Part shown: piece after piece, positions 31,508-41,528 of the stretch | How the letters are laid out: each line of letters opens with the position of its first letter | Numbering within the stretch: the stretch's first letter is position 1 | Assembly: GCA_902800585.1 (NCBI GenBank) | Contig: CADCEW010000013.1 | Coordinates: forward strand, 1 to 59,448 | Direction: 5' to 3' | DNA from: an uncultured Prevotellaceae bacterium | GTDB lineage: Bacteria; Bacteroidota; Bacteroidia; Bacteroidales; Bacteroidaceae | DNA length: 59,448 nucleotides | The notes under the pieces: model-generated | Seen by the model: only the letters and a program-made list of their open reading frames with translations | Told to the model about the DNA's origin: nothing | The model's database searches: none | Program-made: the position numbers and the translations under genes

Positions 31508-32272
31508 TTAATTATTTAATTTTGAATTTTTCTTGCTGTTTATTATTAATTTCTCTAAGAAACGTATCTGGTCGGCAAAGTATGCGTTCTTCTCAGGATA
31601 ACTGCTGCTAAGCCGTTGGATGATGTCAAGTGCCTTTTGGTAGCGTCCTTGTTTGATATAGATACGTGCCAGCGTCTCTGTGAAGTATTCCTCTTCGGCA
31701 GGCTCTTCTTCTGCTTCAACGACAGATGTATCTGTCGGTTCCTCGTCTTGGATCTCATGGAGTAGGATGCGTCCTTTCTCTTCCTCGAGGAAGTGGTCGA
31801 TCAGGTCCTGTCCATGCATCTGTGGTCCTTCACTCAACAGACCGCCTGTAATCTCGTTCTCCAACAGGTAGGCGACATAGTCGACGGTAGCGTCGGCTGG
31901 AGTAGGGCGTCGTTTCTTCTTTTCCTCGTCTGTCGTATTCTCCTCTGGAATGGAATCGAGGAAAGTGTCAATGAGCGACATCGTGCGGGAAGAGTCATTC
32001 TGAGTATTCTGATTACTCGGAGTGTTCTGAGTGTTCTGAAGACGATAGTGGGCAGCCTCTACAAGATTGAAGAGTGCCTTGCGGTCGGTGATATAGACGG
32101 CTGCACGACGCAGTTCCTCATCGAAGGTTGGGTCGTGGAGCAAATAGAGGTTCTGGAGCATCAGCAACCGTGCCGTCTGGAAGTACGGATACAACGCCAG
32201 CATAGAGCGCAACTCATACAAGCTGTCGCGATCCATTCGCTCTGGGTGGTTGATCAGTTCTGTTATCTCCAT
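31508..32272 (-). CDS. Tetratricopeptide-like protein between lptE and secG
   Basis: The 254-residue protein is soluble and mostly helical. Residues ~10-85 are Leu/Tyr/Arg-rich (YELRSMLALYPYFQTARLLML), followed by a low-complexity linker with QNTQNT repeats (residues ~78-95, encoded by the 9-bp repeat), an acidic middle and a C-terminal TPR-like pair of helices (LARIYIKQGRYQKALDIIQRL...). The conserved neighbours suggest an envelope-biogenesis link, but no function is assigned. Confidence 0.65.
   Translation of the reverse strand: MEITELINHPERMDRDSLYELRSMLALYPYFQTARLLMLQNLYLLHDPTFDEELRRAAVYITDRKALFNLVEAAHYRLQNTQNTPSNQNTQNDSSRTMSLIDTFLDSIPEENTTDEEKKKRRPTPADATVDYVAYLLENEITGGLLSEGPQMHGQDLIDHFLEEEKGRILLHEIQDEEPTDTSVVEAEEEPAEEEYFTETLARIYIKQGRYQKALDIIQRLSSSYPEKNAYFADQIRFLEKLIINSKKNSKLNN
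31999..32040. repeat. 9-bp tandem repeat R1 (in the TPR-like gene)
   Basis: Units TCTGAGTAT, TCTGATTAC, TCGGAGTGT, TCTGAGTGT and TCTGAA. The gene reads it from the minus strand in the Q-N-T frame, a different frame from R2, R3 and R4. Confidence 0.85.
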
Positions 32273-32290
32273 CTTACTATTTTCTCCTTT

Positions 32291-32815
32291 TTACCAATTT
32301 GCCACAGTAGCATTAAATATCTGGTCACAGATATCGTTAATCATCTGTCCCACGAGTTCCTCTTGTACGGAGTTGAGTGACTGTGTTGTCTCATAGACGG
32401 ATGTTGCCGTAAATTGCCGTTCGAAGTCCTCGTTGTGGTTGGTATTATTGGTGAAGCGTACATTGACGGTCATCGAGAGTTCTGTCTGTGCAGAATAACC
32501 CTCAGCCGATACCGACTTGTTACGCTGTTGATATTGTGTTATCTCACCCTCTATCTTCAAGTCACCGTTCCGTTTAACCAGTTCCAGTTTGGTGTGATTG
32601 GCAAAATGGTCTTTCAACTGGTTATTGAACATCGGTCCCATGGGTCCCCATACATAACTGGAACGGATAGGGAAGTCGTTGATTTGTATGGTCTTTGTCT
32701 TGGAATAATCGATGCTTGCTCCGTTGAATTTATAACTTACGGAACAGGCGCTGACAGCCAACAGCCAACAGCTAAAGGCTAATAGCTTATATGTCGTCTT
32801 ACTTGTCCAGTCCAT
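32291..32815 (-). CDS. lptE: LPS assembly lipoprotein LptE-like
   Basis: Outer-membrane lipoprotein that would plug the LptD barrel. The lipobox is LLAVSAC (Cys24 in LAFSCWLLAVSAC). The mature part opens SVSYKFNGASIDYSKTKTIQI, with NQLKDHFANHTKLELV and DLKIEGEITQYQ matching the LptE family of Bacteroidetes. Length 174 is normal. The first 17 bp overlap the end of the activator gene. Confidence 0.88.
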   Translation of the reverse strand: MDWTSKTTYKLLAFSCWLLAVSACSVSYKFNGASIDYSKTKTIQINDFPIRSSYVWGPMGPMFNNQLKDHFANHTKLELVKRNGDLKIEGEITQYQQRNKSVSAEGYSAQTELSMTVNVRFTNNTNHNEDFERQFTATSVYETTQSLNSVQEELVGQMINDICDQIFNATVANW

Positions 32816-34025
32816 ATTGTTTCAGTCTGCGATAAAGGGTACGGTCGCTAATGCCCAACTCTTGTGCCGCTTTCTTGCGGTTACCTCCATTACGTTCCAG
32901 TGCCTTTTCCAAAGCCTGTCTGCTCCATGCGTCAAGGTTGAGGTTCTCAGGTTCTCTGACAGGTTCCACATATTCCTCTGCAATGGCATCTTCCATGGAA
33001 GAGGGGATGGGTTGGATGGGCTGAATAGGCTGGATGGGTGATAACTGGGTCGTTGGGATGGCAGTAGTCGGTGTCGTCTGCACGTCCTCTATCTGTTTCT
33101 TCAGGTTACTCATCTCACGGCGCATGTCATTGACATTGCTGCGCAATTCAAAGAGAATCTTATAGAGTATTTCACGCTCATTCTCAAAAGAATGGTCACC
33201 ATCACTATGAATGGTGGCAAGCTGGGTTGTCTCCTGATCCTGCGGAATGAAGCGGGCAAGAATCTCAGGCGTAATCAGTCGCTCTGTGGAGAGGATAGAT
33301 ATCTGCTCCGTGATGTTCTTCAACTGGCGCACATTACCAGGCCACTTGTAACGCATAATCATCTGCTTTGCCTCCTCAGTCAGCACAATCTTATCCATGT
33401 GATACTTCTCAGCCATCTGCATGGCAAAGAGACGGAACAACAATACGATGTCCTCACCACGGTCACGAAGAGGCGGAATCTGAATGGGAATAGAATTCAG
33501 TCGGTAATAAAGGTCTTCGCGGAAGCGTCCTTCACTGATAGCCTGACGGATATTGACATTCGTCGCAGCCACTATACGGACATCCGTCTTACGTACCTCT
33601 GTGGCTCCTACAGGGATATACTCTCCAGTTTCCAACACACGCAACAGCCGTGCTTGTGTGGCAAGAGGCAGTTCACCTACTTCGTCAAGGAACAGCGTTC
33701 CTTTGTTGGCGACACCGAAATAGCCGGGAGAATCATTGATGGCTCCTGTAAAAGAACCCTTTACGTGTCCGAACAACTCACTGTCAATAGTACCTTCAGG
33801 AATAGAACCGCAGTTGATGGCGAAATACTTCTCGCGTTTACGGGGAGAGTTGTCGTGAATGACACGAGGAATAATCTCCTTACCAACACCGCTTTCTCCT
33901 ACTATGAGCACACTTAAATCCGTCGGCGCCACCTGTAAGGCGACGTCTAACGCATGGTTCAATCCCTCGCAGTTACCTACGATATTGTACCGCTGTTTGA
34001 TGCTCTGTAATTCCGAATTTCTCAT
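32799..34025 (-). CDS. Sigma-54-interaction-domain activator with Fis-type helix-turn-helix
   Basis: AAA+ transcription activator of 408 residues. Walker A is GESGVGKE (43-50), the sigma-54 contact is GSFTGA (90-95), Walker B is GTLFLDEVGEL and the arginine finger region GRFREDLYYRLN. Residues ~365-405 form the Fis-like helix-turn-helix (KKAAQELGISDRTLYRRLKQYG). It lacks a receiver domain, so the input is unknown. A QPIQPIQPIP linker encoded by 9-bp repeats precedes the DNA-binding part. A promoter sits 8 nt before its start. Confidence 0.92.
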   Translation of the reverse strand: MRNSELQSIKQRYNIVGNCEGLNHALDVALQVAPTDLSVLIVGESGVGKEIIPRVIHDNSPRKREKYFAINCGSIPEGTIDSELFGHVKGSFTGAINDSPGYFGVANKGTLFLDEVGELPLATQARLLRVLETGEYIPVGATEVRKTDVRIVAATNVNIRQAISEGRFREDLYYRLNSIPIQIPPLRDRGEDIVLLFRLFAMQMAEKYHMDKIVLTEEAKQMIMRYKWPGNVRQLKNITEQISILSTERLITPEILARFIPQDQETTQLATIHSDGDHSFENEREILYKILFELRSNVNDMRREMSNLKKQIEDVQTTPTTAIPTTQLSPIQPIQPIQPIPSSMEDAIAEEYVEPVREPENLNLDAWSRQALEKALERNGGNRKKAAQELGISDRTLYRRLKQYGLDK

Positions 34026-34033
34026 TCAGGCTG

Positions 34034-34041
34034 CAAAGTTA
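34034..34041 (-). promoter_or_regulatory. Promoter -7 box for the activator-lptE-secG operon
   Basis: Minus-strand TAACTTTG only 8 nt before the ATG at 34025, implying a very short or absent leader. Confidence 0.5.
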
Positions 34042-34101
34042 CGAAGAAAAACTGACATAATGACACACTTTTGGCAGAAATTTATATTTCTAGCTGTCAG
34101 T

Positions 34102-35238
34102 CTACTCCTCTTCAGGCATTTTCTCTTCCTTCTTGAACAGGTCTTTCGCCTTAGGGATAGCGAAGCGTACCTTCTCACTGTCGTCCCGTTTTTCGTGGAA
34201 GAGTTTGGGTAACGGATTCTGCAATGGCTCGTCATAATTCTGGCGATTGCGGAAAACATCGATGGCAGTATAGATAGCCTGACGGAAGGAATTCTCGTCG
34301 GCTTTGCCCTGTCCTGCAATGTCGTATGCCGTCCCATGATCGGGCGAAGTGCGGATGATTGGGAGACCTGCTGTGTAATTCACGCCGCTATCGAGGGCGA
34401 TGGTCTTGAAGGGAGCCAGTCCTTGGTCGTGATACATAGCCAGTACACCGTCGAAATAGTCATAAGTATTACTACCGAAGAAACCGTCAGCGGCATAGGG
34501 ACCGAAAGCCTGAACACCCTGTTTCTCTAATTCCTCGATGGCAGGAACGATGACTTCTTTCTCTTCCGTACCCAATAATCCGTTGTCACCTGCATGGGGA
34601 TTCAACGAGAGGACAGCAATACGTGGGCTGGAGATGCGGAAGTCGCGTTTCAGACTCTTCTGGAAGATGACAGCCTTCTCGATGATTGCCTCTTTGGTAA
34701 TGGCCTTGGAGATGTCCTTAATGGGGAGATGCGTGGTGACCAATGCTACCCGCAGGTTCTCGTTCATCAGAATCATCAGTGCCTTATCACCGTTACCAGT
34801 CTTGCTCTCGATATACTCTGTATGACCAGGAAAATGGAAGTTAGGGCTTTGGATAGTCGCCTTGTTAATAGGTGCAGTCACCAATACGTCATACAGTCCT
34901 GCCTGATAGTCTGCCATGGCACGGTCGAGAGCCTTGAAGGCAGCCTTTCCTGCCTCCTCAGAAGGCTGTCCGAGTTCAATCTTCACTTCCTCGTCGAAAC
35001 AAGTAAGGACGTTCAGTCTGCCGTCACGAGCCTCTTCCACACGATTGATGATGCTGTAGTTCGTGTCGATGTTCAATGCCTTCTTGTGATAAGCAATAAC
35101 CTTGGGTGAACCATAGACAATAGGGGTACAAATCTCAAACATAGCAGGATCGGCGAAAGTCTTGAGGATGACCTCACAACCGACACCGTTGGTATCTCCT
35201 TGTGTGATTGCCACACGAATCTTTTTGTCTTGTTCCAT
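34102..35238 (-). CDS. pdxA: 4-hydroxythreonine-4-phosphate dehydrogenase
   Basis: NAD-dependent enzyme of the DXP-dependent pyridoxal phosphate pathway. The 378 residues include IRVAITQGDTNGVGCEVILK, TAPINKATIQSPNFHFPGHTEYI (metal His), the MYHDQGLAPFKTIA metal His, and RTSPDHGTAYDIAG with the third metal His. The last ~35 residues (KDLFKKEEKMPEEE) are a charged extension. It follows rlmN by 31 nt in the same direction; the spacer has 9-bp GGGTTTAAT-like repeats. Confidence 0.93.
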   Translation of the reverse strand: MEQDKKIRVAITQGDTNGVGCEVILKTFADPAMFEICTPIVYGSPKVIAYHKKALNIDTNYSIINRVEEARDGRLNVLTCFDEEVKIELGQPSEEAGKAAFKALDRAMADYQAGLYDVLVTAPINKATIQSPNFHFPGHTEYIESKTGNGDKALMILMNENLRVALVTTHLPIKDISKAITKEAIIEKAVIFQKSLKRDFRISSPRIAVLSLNPHAGDNGLLGTEEKEVIVPAIEELEKQGVQAFGPYAADGFFGSNTYDYFDGVLAMYHDQGLAPFKTIALDSGVNYTAGLPIIRTSPDHGTAYDIAGQGKADENSFRQAIYTAIDVFRNRQNYDEPLQNPLPKLFHEKRDDSEKVRFAIPKAKDLFKKEEKMPEEE

Positions 35239-35242
35239 AATT

Positions 35243-35296
35243 ATTATAGGGTTGATGGGTTTAATGGGCTTAATGGGATTGATGGGGTGACTGGGA
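35243..35296. repeat. 9-bp TGGGTTTAA-like repeats at the pdxA/rlmN junction
   Basis: Units of the type GGGTTTAAT, GGGCTTAAT, GGGATTGAT cover the short spacer and the last codons of rlmN (HQSH end), so the repeat reaches into coding sequence. Confidence 0.65.
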
Positions 35297-36352
35297 CTGC
35301 TTCGCTGTGCTTAGCAGGCCGCAGGCGGCGAAGATGTCCTGTCCACGACTGGCACGGATAGTCGTCGTGATACCATGATGTGTCAGGTAGTCACGTAATG
35401 CCTCCATGCGTTTCTCGTCAGAGGAAGGAAGGTCGACGTCGGGTATCTTGTGGAAGCGGATGAGGTTGACACGACACTCCAATCCGTTGAGTAGTTTAGC
35501 AATCTCACGTCCATAGACAGGGGAGTCGTTGAGTCCTCCGAAACAGATATACTCAAACGAACATCTGCGTTGGTGGGTGAAATCATATTCCTTGAGCAGT
35601 GCTACAGTCTCTAAAAGTGGCATTGCCTTCTCGGCAGGCATTAGTTGTTGTCGTTGTTCGTGGATAGGGGAGTGCATGGAGATAGCAACATGACAGTCGC
35701 TCTCATCCAAGAAGCGTTTCAGTTTTCCCCGTACACCCACCGAACTGACGGTAATACGCTTAGGACTCCATTGATACCCCCATTCCGCAGTCATAATCTC
35801 ACAGACGCGCAGGACAGCATCGAGGTTATCCATCGGTTCACCTTGTCCCATGAACACGATGTTGGTGAGCGTTTCTGCTTTAGGCAGTGCATATATCTGA
35901 TTCAGGATATCCGCTGCTGTGAGGTTGCCTTGCCATCCTTGTTTGCCCGTTTGACAGAACAGACAGTTCATCTTACAGCCCACTTGGCAAGAGATGCAGA
36001 TAGTAGCTCTGTCACCATCTGGGATATAGACGGTCTCGACGAACTTATCAGAGTAATCAGAGTAATCAGAATAATCAGAGTATTCTGAACATTTTACTGG
36101 GAAGAGATACTTCACAGTGCCGTCCTTGCTGCGCTGACAGTCCATAGGCTCCATCAGTCCCACCTCATATCCTTCTGCAAGACGCTGACGGTTCTGTTTC
36201 GAGAGATTCGTCATCTCATCGATGTTCCGTACATGTTTCTCATAGAGCCACTGGGCTATCTGCTTGGCTGTAAAGGCAGACATCCCTAATTCACTGACAA
36301 CACTTTTCAGTTCCGTCAGAGTCATTCCCAATAGTCTCTTTTTTCCATTCAT
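35270..36352 (-). CDS. rlmN: 23S rRNA (adenine-2503-C2)-methyltransferase
   Basis: Radical SAM methylase. The start at 36352 (MNGKKRLLGMTLTELKSVV) is chosen because a promoter lies only 5 nt upstream and earlier codons overlap it. The cluster motif is CQVGCKMNCLFCQTGKQGW, then GQGEPMDNLDAVL, CHVAISMHSP and the C-terminal catalytic Cys in DIFAACGLL. A SEYSDYSDYSDYSDK loop made by the 9-bp repeat R2 lies before VETVYIPDG. Family identity is certain. Confidence 0.95.
   Translation of the reverse strand: MNGKKRLLGMTLTELKSVVSELGMSAFTAKQIAQWLYEKHVRNIDEMTNLSKQNRQRLAEGYEVGLMEPMDCQRSKDGTVKYLFPVKCSEYSDYSDYSDYSDKFVETVYIPDGDRATICISCQVGCKMNCLFCQTGKQGWQGNLTAADILNQIYALPKAETLTNIVFMGQGEPMDNLDAVLRVCEIMTAEWGYQWSPKRITVSSVGVRGKLKRFLDESDCHVAISMHSPIHEQRQQLMPAEKAMPLLETVALLKEYDFTHQRRCSFEYICFGGLNDSPVYGREIAKLLNGLECRVNLIRFHKIPDVDLPSSDEKRMEALRDYLTHHGITTTIRASRGQDIFAACGLLSTAKQSQSPHQSH
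36048..36089. repeat. 9-bp tandem repeat R2 (inside rlmN)
   Basis: Units TCAGAGTAA, TCAGAGTAA, TCAGAATAA, TCAGAGTAT and TCTGAA. It encodes the SDYSDY loop inserted between conserved strands of RlmN. Confidence 0.9.
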
Positions 36353-36357
36353 GTGTG

Positions 36358-36389
36358 CAAAGTTAGTGTAAAGTGAGCGAAAAACCAAA
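36358..36389 (-). promoter_or_regulatory. Promoter of rlmN-pdxA
   Basis: Minus-strand TTTG (36386-36389), 20-nt spacer and TAACTTTG (36358-36365). The spacer GTTTTTCGCTCACTT is the same as in the hairpin modules A-C, but the hairpin is missing. The ATG follows 5 nt later. Confidence 0.65.
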
Positions 36390-36429
36390 TAATTTTCATT
36401 TTTCAATTATCAATTATCAATTTTATTCG

Positions 36430-36437
36430 TATCTTTG
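36430..36437 (+). promoter_or_regulatory. Promoter -7 box for the DUF4922 fusion gene
   Basis: TATCTTTG after a tract of CAATTATCAATT repeats, 25 nt before the start codon. Confidence 0.5.
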
Positions 36438-36462
36438 TGCCTAAAATACAAAAAAAGACATC

Positions 36463-39400
36463 ATGAGACAAGAAATAGACTGCTTCCTTGCCTGTCAGTC
36501 AGTGGCTGAGATTTCAGCTACTGTTACCCTGTTACGAAGAAGCATTGCCGTCAGACATATCTTTCTGTTGACCAGTGAAGCATTGTTCGATATCCCACAA
36601 GACTGTACGGTAGTAACGGTAGACCGCATCCAAAGTAGTGACTTTGTAATGCGTGTGGCAGAACATGCAGTGGCTCCCTATGTGTTGCTGAGAATGAAAT
36701 CCACACCGATTACCATTGGTGAGACTGCTTTGGAACGTATGCTTTGGACAGCAGAAGACGCCAAGGCAGCGATGGTATATAGTGACCGTTGGCAGATGGA
36801 ACAAGGGAGTCGGAAGGCGCATCCTGTCATCGACTATCAGGATGGTTCGTTGCGTGACGACTTCGATTTCGGAAGTCTGTTACTGATACGTACCTCTTTG
36901 TTACATAAGTACGCTACGACAGATAGAGAGCGCGACTATCAATGGGCAGGTTTCTATGATTTCCGTCTGTTTTTGAGCAGAGAAGGAACTTTGTTTCATC
37001 TGAATGAATATCTGTATACAGAAGAAGCAACCGACTTGCGTGCCTCTGGTGAGAAACAGTTTGACTATGTGAATCCTGCCAATAGGGAAGTGCAGATAGA
37101 GATGGAGAAGGCCTGTACCGCCCATCTCCGTCAGATTGGTGCTTTGGTGGATACCACCCAATATCAGGATGTAGACTTCGGAGAACAGGAGTTTGAGGTG
37201 GAGGCATCCGTCGTGATTCCTGTCTTCAACCGTGAGAAGACAATCAAGGATGCTGTGGAAAGTGCCCTTTCTCAGAAAGCAAACTTCAAGTATAATGTAA
37301 TCGTGGTGGATAACCATTCCACCGACGGCACAGGGAAAATCCTATCAAACCTGTTGTTATATCATGACGATAAACAGGACAGGTTGCATGTCATTACCCC
37401 TGAACGCACAGACTTTGGCATTGGAGGCTGTTGGAACGAGGCGATTAACAGTCCGTATTGTGGGCGTTTTGCCATACAATTGGACTCCGATGACCTCTAT
37501 TCGTCGCCCAAGACGCTGCAAACTATCGTGGATGCTTTCTACAAACAGAAAGCTGCCATGATCGTTGGCTCTTATAGGATGTGCGACTTTGACTTGAATA
37601 CTTTGCCGCCAGGACTCATCGCTCATCAGGAATGGACAGACGAGAATGGTCCTAATAATGCATTACGCATCAATGGATTAGGTGCTCCGCGTGCTTTCTT
37701 TACCCCTGTCTTGCGTAGTATCGGCTTCCCGAATACGTCATATGGTGAGGATTATGCCCTTGGCCTGATCTTCTCACGTCGTTTCCGTATTGGTAGGATC
37801 TTCACAGAACTCTATCTGTGTCGTCGCTGGGGTGGTAATTCTGATGCTGCACTGTCAGTGGAGAAAATCAATGCCAATAATCTTTATAAGGACCGTCTGC
37901 GTACGATGGAGGTTAAGGCACGTCAGGACATGAATCAACAAAAGGATAAAACCAAGTCTCTCTCTCCACTGATGCGTTTCTTTGATCGTCAGTTGAAGAC
38001 ATGGGAAGAGGTGCGCCAGCGTTACCGTGACCTGAATCAAGTGGAGACACGCGAATTGGTAGGCGAGGGGATGACACTCACAGTGCAATGGAATCCTGCC
38101 CGTATCCGTTCGACAGGTGCGAAAATTGATGCCCGTTCACTAGCGGAACGTCCGTGTTTCCTTTGTGCGGAAAACCGTCCAAAGGAACAGATACACCGTG
38201 TGATAGACGAGGAGTATGAGTTGTTGGTGAATCCGTTCCCCATCCTGCCTGTACATTTCACGCTGCCTACCCTGAAGCATCAGCCGCAGGCCGTCCTTCC
38301 GATGTACGGAGAGATCCTTCGTTTATTAGAGAAAAATACAGCACTTACCATCTTATATAACGGTCCGAAGTGTGGTGCTTCGGCTCCTGACCATGCTCAC
38401 CTACAAGCAGTCAGTTCGGGTGTTCTTCCTTTGCAACAGACCTGGAAGCGATTGAGTCGTAATCTGGTGGAAGTGGTAAAGACAGACGAGGAAGTCGGTA
38501 TCTGGCATATTACAGACTATCCTGCTGCCGCTTTCCTTATCCGCAGTCATACGATGGAGGAGGGTGAACAACTCTTCAAGCGTCTCTATGCTTGTCTGCC
38601 TCAACGGGAGGATGAGACAGAACCTATGATGAATATCATTGCATGGCGACAAGGAGAGGCTACGCTGAGTGTGGTGTTGCCGAGAAAGAAACATCGTCCT
38701 GACTGTTATACACAAGAGGGTCAGGCACAATTTATCATCAGTCCTGGTGCCGTTGACATGGGTGGACTTATCATTACGCCCAGAGAAGAGGACTTCCGTA
38801 AGATTACCCCTGAGGTTGCTTTGGGTATCTATCAGGAAGTGTCGCTCACTTCGGAGCAGGTGCAGGAGGTGATGACCAAACTCAGGAATAATACACTGGC
38901 CTCTAATTCCTCGTCAGTCACGACGAAACAACCTGATGTAAAGGTCGGAATTGTCAGTGGACAGAAGATACAGTTTGCCCTCAATGCACCGTATATGGCG
39001 AAAGGTGAAATGATTGAAGGCGAACAAACGGTGGAGTTCTCAGAGGGAGGTATCCTGTGGCGTGGTATTCAGTATCGTGAACTGACCTTCACCCCTCAGT
39101 CGCCGTCAGCCTCTTTCTCCCTGCGTGACGTGACCATTGGTGTGAATTTCCATTGGGAGCGTAAGGAGACACAAGTGTTCCTCGGTACATTACGTCTGGT
39201 AGTGGAGGCAGATAAGATTACCGCTATTAACCAACTTCCTGTCGAACAGTATCTGGCGAGTGTTATTAGCAGTGAGATGAAAGCGACGGCAGGACTGGAA
39301 TTGTTGAAAGCACATGCCGTTATCAGTCGTTCATGGCTTCTTGCACAGATGAAGAGGAGAGAGGAGAATGTGGAGAAACGTGATGGTTTCTTCTCCTTCA

Positions 39401-40140
39401 TCAAGAAAGACGACGAGATTATCCGTTGGTACGACCGTGAGGATCATACTATTTTTGATGTCTGTGCCGACGACCATTGTCAGCGTTATCAGGGTATTAC
39501 CAAGCAGACCAGCAAGGCGGTAGAGCAGGCTCTAAAAGCTACTCGTGGTCGTATCTTGTGTTATGGTGACGAGATATGCGATGCACGTTTCTCAAAATGC
39601 TGTGGCGGTATAACGGAGGAGTTTCAGTATTGTTGGGAAGACACGCCCAAGCCTTATCTGATTTCCGTAGAGGATCCCTTCTGTAATACCGACGAAAAGG
39701 AAGTACTCTCGCAGGTTTTGAACGATTATGACTTGGAGACTAACGACTTCTATCGTTGGACAGTAGAATATACGGTGGACGATCTTTCCCGGCTTGTCAA
39801 TGAGAAACTGAAGGACGATTTCGGCACCATTACCGACCTTATTCCGTTGGAGCGAGGCAAGAGCGGACGTATCTGGAAACTGAAGATAGTAGGAACGAAA
39901 AAGACTCTGACGATTGGTAAGGAACTGGAGATACGTCGTGCACTGAGTGAGAGTCATCTGTATAGTTCAGCCTTCGACGTAGAGAAGACTGCTACAGGTT
40001 TCCGTCTGCACGGAAAAGGATGGGGACATGGCGTCGGACTCTGTCAGATTGGTGCTGCCGTCATGGGACAGAAAGGTTATAAATATGATGAAATATTGCT
40101 GCACTACTATCGTGGGGCAGAAATTAAGAAGATTTACTGA
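36463..40140 (+). CDS. Glycosyltransferase/DUF4922/SpoIID triple-domain protein
   Basis: The protein has 1225 residues in four parts. Residues 1-240 look like a degenerate GT-A domain ([10 protein letters not shown]). Residues ~245-480 are a family 2 glycosyltransferase ([23 protein letters not shown]). Residues ~500-815 are DUF4922, a HIT/GalT-like nucleotidyl transferase with [13 protein letters not shown] (~640). Residues ~825-1225 are SpoIID/LytB, with [13 protein letters not shown] (~925) and [13 protein letters not shown] (~1184), a domain that cuts or stimulates cutting of peptidoglycan glycan strands. No signal peptide is visible. A 1-nt overlap couples it to ampG. Confidence 0.85.
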   Translation: MRQEIDCFLACQSVAEISATVTLLRRSIAVRHIFLLTSEALFDIPQDCTVVTVDRIQSSDFVMRVAEHAVAPYVLLRMKSTPITIGETALERMLWTAEDAKAAMVYSDRWQMEQGSRKAHPVIDYQDGSLRDDFDFGSLLLIRTSLLHKYATTDRERDYQWAGFYDFRLFLSREGTLFHLNEYLYTEEATDLRASGEKQFDYVNPANREVQIEMEKACTAHLRQIGALVDTTQYQDVDFGEQEFEVEASVVIPVFNREKTIKDAVESALSQKANFKYNVIVVDNHSTDGTGKILSNLLLYHDDKQDRLHVITPERTDFGIGGCWNEAINSPYCGRFAIQLDSDDLYSSPKTLQTIVDAFYKQKAAMIVGSYRMCDFDLNTLPPGLIAHQEWTDENGPNNALRINGLGAPRAFFTPVLRSIGFPNTSYGEDYALGLIFSRRFRIGRIFTELYLCRRWGGNSDAALSVEKINANNLYKDRLRTMEVKARQDMNQQKDKTKSLSPLMRFFDRQLKTWEEVRQRYRDLNQVETRELVGEGMTLTVQWNPARIRSTGAKIDARSLAERPCFLCAENRPKEQIHRVIDEEYELLVNPFPILPVHFTLPTLKHQPQAVLPMYGEILRLLEKNTALTILYNGPKCGASAPDHAHLQAVSSGVLPLQQTWKRLSRNLVEVVKTDEEVGIWHITDYPAAAFLIRSHTMEEGEQLFKRLYACLPQREDETEPMMNIIAWRQGEATLSVVLPRKKHRPDCYTQEGQAQFIISPGAVDMGGLIITPREEDFRKITPEVALGIYQEVSLTSEQVQEVMTKLRNNTLASNSSSVTTKQPDVKVGIVSGQKIQFALNAPYMAKGEMIEGEQTVEFSEGGILWRGIQYRELTFTPQSPSASFSLRDVTIGVNFHWERKETQVFLGTLRLVVEADKITAINQLPVEQYLASVISSEMKATAGLELLKAHAVISRSWLLAQMKRREENVEKRDGFFSFIKKDDEIIRWYDREDHTIFDVCADDHCQRYQGITKQTSKAVEQALKATRGRILCYGDEICDARFSKCCGGITEEFQYCWEDTPKPYLISVEDPFCNTDEKEVLSQVLNDYDLETNDFYRWTVEYTVDDLSRLVNEKLKDDFGTITDLIPLERGKSGRIWKLKIVGTKKTLTIGKELEIRRALSESHLYSSAFDVEKTATGFRLHGKGWGHGVGLCQIGAAVMGQKGYKYDEILLHYYRGAEIKKIY

Positions 40141-41438
40141 TGAATAAAAGAACTCCGTGGGCTTGGGTTCCCACACTTTACTTTGCCGAGGGTGTTCCCT
40201 ATGTGGCTGTGATGACCATTTCGCTCATCATGTACAAGCGTTTGGGTTTGTCGAATACCGATATTACCCTGTATACTTCGTGGCTCTATTTACCATGGGT
40301 CATCAAACCTCTGTGGAGTCCCTTTGTGGATATGTTGCGCTCCAAACGCTGGTGGATTGTCTCCATGCAGATATTGATAGCTGCAGCTTTGGGTGGTGTC
40401 GCTTTTACCATCCCGGGACCTTGGTGGTTACAAGGTTCCTTGTGTTTCTTTTGGTTGATGGCATTCAGCAGTGCCACCCATGATATTGCAGCCGATGGAT
40501 TCTATATGTTGGGACTCGACCAACATGAGCAGGCATACTTTGTAGGTATCCGCAGCACGTTCTATCGCATTGCTACCATCTTCTCGTCAGGACTTCTTGT
40601 AGGACTGGCAGGCGCTTTGCAGGTGATGACCCGTAATATCCGTTATTCTTGGAGTCTTGTATTCTACTTGATGGCTGGACTCTTTATAGGCTTGTGGCTC
40701 TATCATCACTGGGCGTTGCCGAAGCCGAAAGAGGATGGAGAGAAGGAAAAGAAGACCGCTCGTAATATTATCAATGAGTTTTGGAAGACGCTGGTCACAT
40801 TCTTTCAAAAGCCTCAAGTATGGGCAGGCATATGTTTTATGCTGTTCTATCGTATGCCAGAAGGTTTGCTTGCCAAGGTTTCTGCACTTTTCCTTGTCGA
40901 CGCTACCCATAACGGAGGTCTGGGATTGTCGGATGGTGAATACGGACTCGTACAGGGAACGGTAGGTGTTATCGGACTGACATTAGGAGGTATCCTTGGT
41001 GGTTTCGCTGCTGCACGTGACGGACTGAAACGTTGGTTGTGGCCGATGGTGCTTGCCATCACGTTGCCCGACCTGGTATATGTCTACCTGTCGTACGTTA
41101 TGCCCTCCGATCTGTTGGTGATTAATGTCTGTGTGTTTATCGAGCAGTTCGGTTATGGTTTCGGCTTCTCTGCCTATATGCTATACCTTATATATTATAG
41201 TCAGGGTGAGCATAAGACGAGTCATTATGCGCTCTGTACCGCTTTCATGGCACTCTCAATGATGATACCGGGACTGTTTGCAGGCGCTTTGCAGGAGGCT
41301 GTGGGTTATCAGACCTTCTTCCTTATCGTGATAGCCGCTTGCTCATTGACCTATATTGTCACGGCATTCCTGAAGATTGACCCTGAGTTTGGCAAGAAAA
41401 AAGAGGAAGCGGAAGTAGTGGAGGAAGTGGAAGAATAG
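40140..41438 (+). CDS. ampG: AmpG-like muropeptide permease (MFS)
   Basis: Major facilitator with about 12 helices in 432 residues. The start PWAWVPTLYFAEGVPYVAVM, YTSWLYLPWVIKPLWSPFVD and ATHDIAADGFY are AmpG-type motifs; AmpG takes up GlcNAc-anhydroMurNAc peptides for recycling. It starts on the last base of the SpoIID/DUF4922 gene (TGATG), supporting a joint role in peptidoglycan turnover. The C-terminal tail is acidic. Confidence 0.85.
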   Translation: MNKRTPWAWVPTLYFAEGVPYVAVMTISLIMYKRLGLSNTDITLYTSWLYLPWVIKPLWSPFVDMLRSKRWWIVSMQILIAAALGGVAFTIPGPWWLQGSLCFFWLMAFSSATHDIAADGFYMLGLDQHEQAYFVGIRSTFYRIATIFSSGLLVGLAGALQVMTRNIRYSWSLVFYLMAGLFIGLWLYHHWALPKPKEDGEKEKKTARNIINEFWKTLVTFFQKPQVWAGICFMLFYRMPEGLLAKVSALFLVDATHNGGLGLSDGEYGLVQGTVGVIGLTLGGILGGFAAARDGLKRWLWPMVLAITLPDLVYVYLSYVMPSDLLVINVCVFIEQFGYGFGFSAYMLYLIYYSQGEHKTSHYALCTAFMALSMMIPGLFAGALQEAVGYQTFFLIVIAACSLTYIVTAFLKIDPEFGKKKEEAEVVEEVEE

Positions 41439-41474
41439 GAAAACCCCTACACAATAATAGGTGTTTCATCTTGC

Positions 41475-41501
41475 AGGTACGGGATTTTTTCCGTACCTTT
41501 G
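41475..41501 (+). promoter_or_regulatory. Promoter -7 box inside an inverted repeat
   Basis: AGGTACGG (41475-41482) pairs with CCGTACCT (41491-41498) around an 8-nt loop, and the second arm is part of TACCTTTG (41494-41501), 27 nt before the lipoprotein start. Confidence 0.6.
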
Positions 41502-41528
41502 CACCAGAAATATTAAAATTGTACGATT

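Noticed and set aside
38401-38730. Minus-strand frames opposite the DUF4922 fusion and other long genes
   Set aside because: No recognisable motifs; they are shadows of strongly coding plus-strand sequence.
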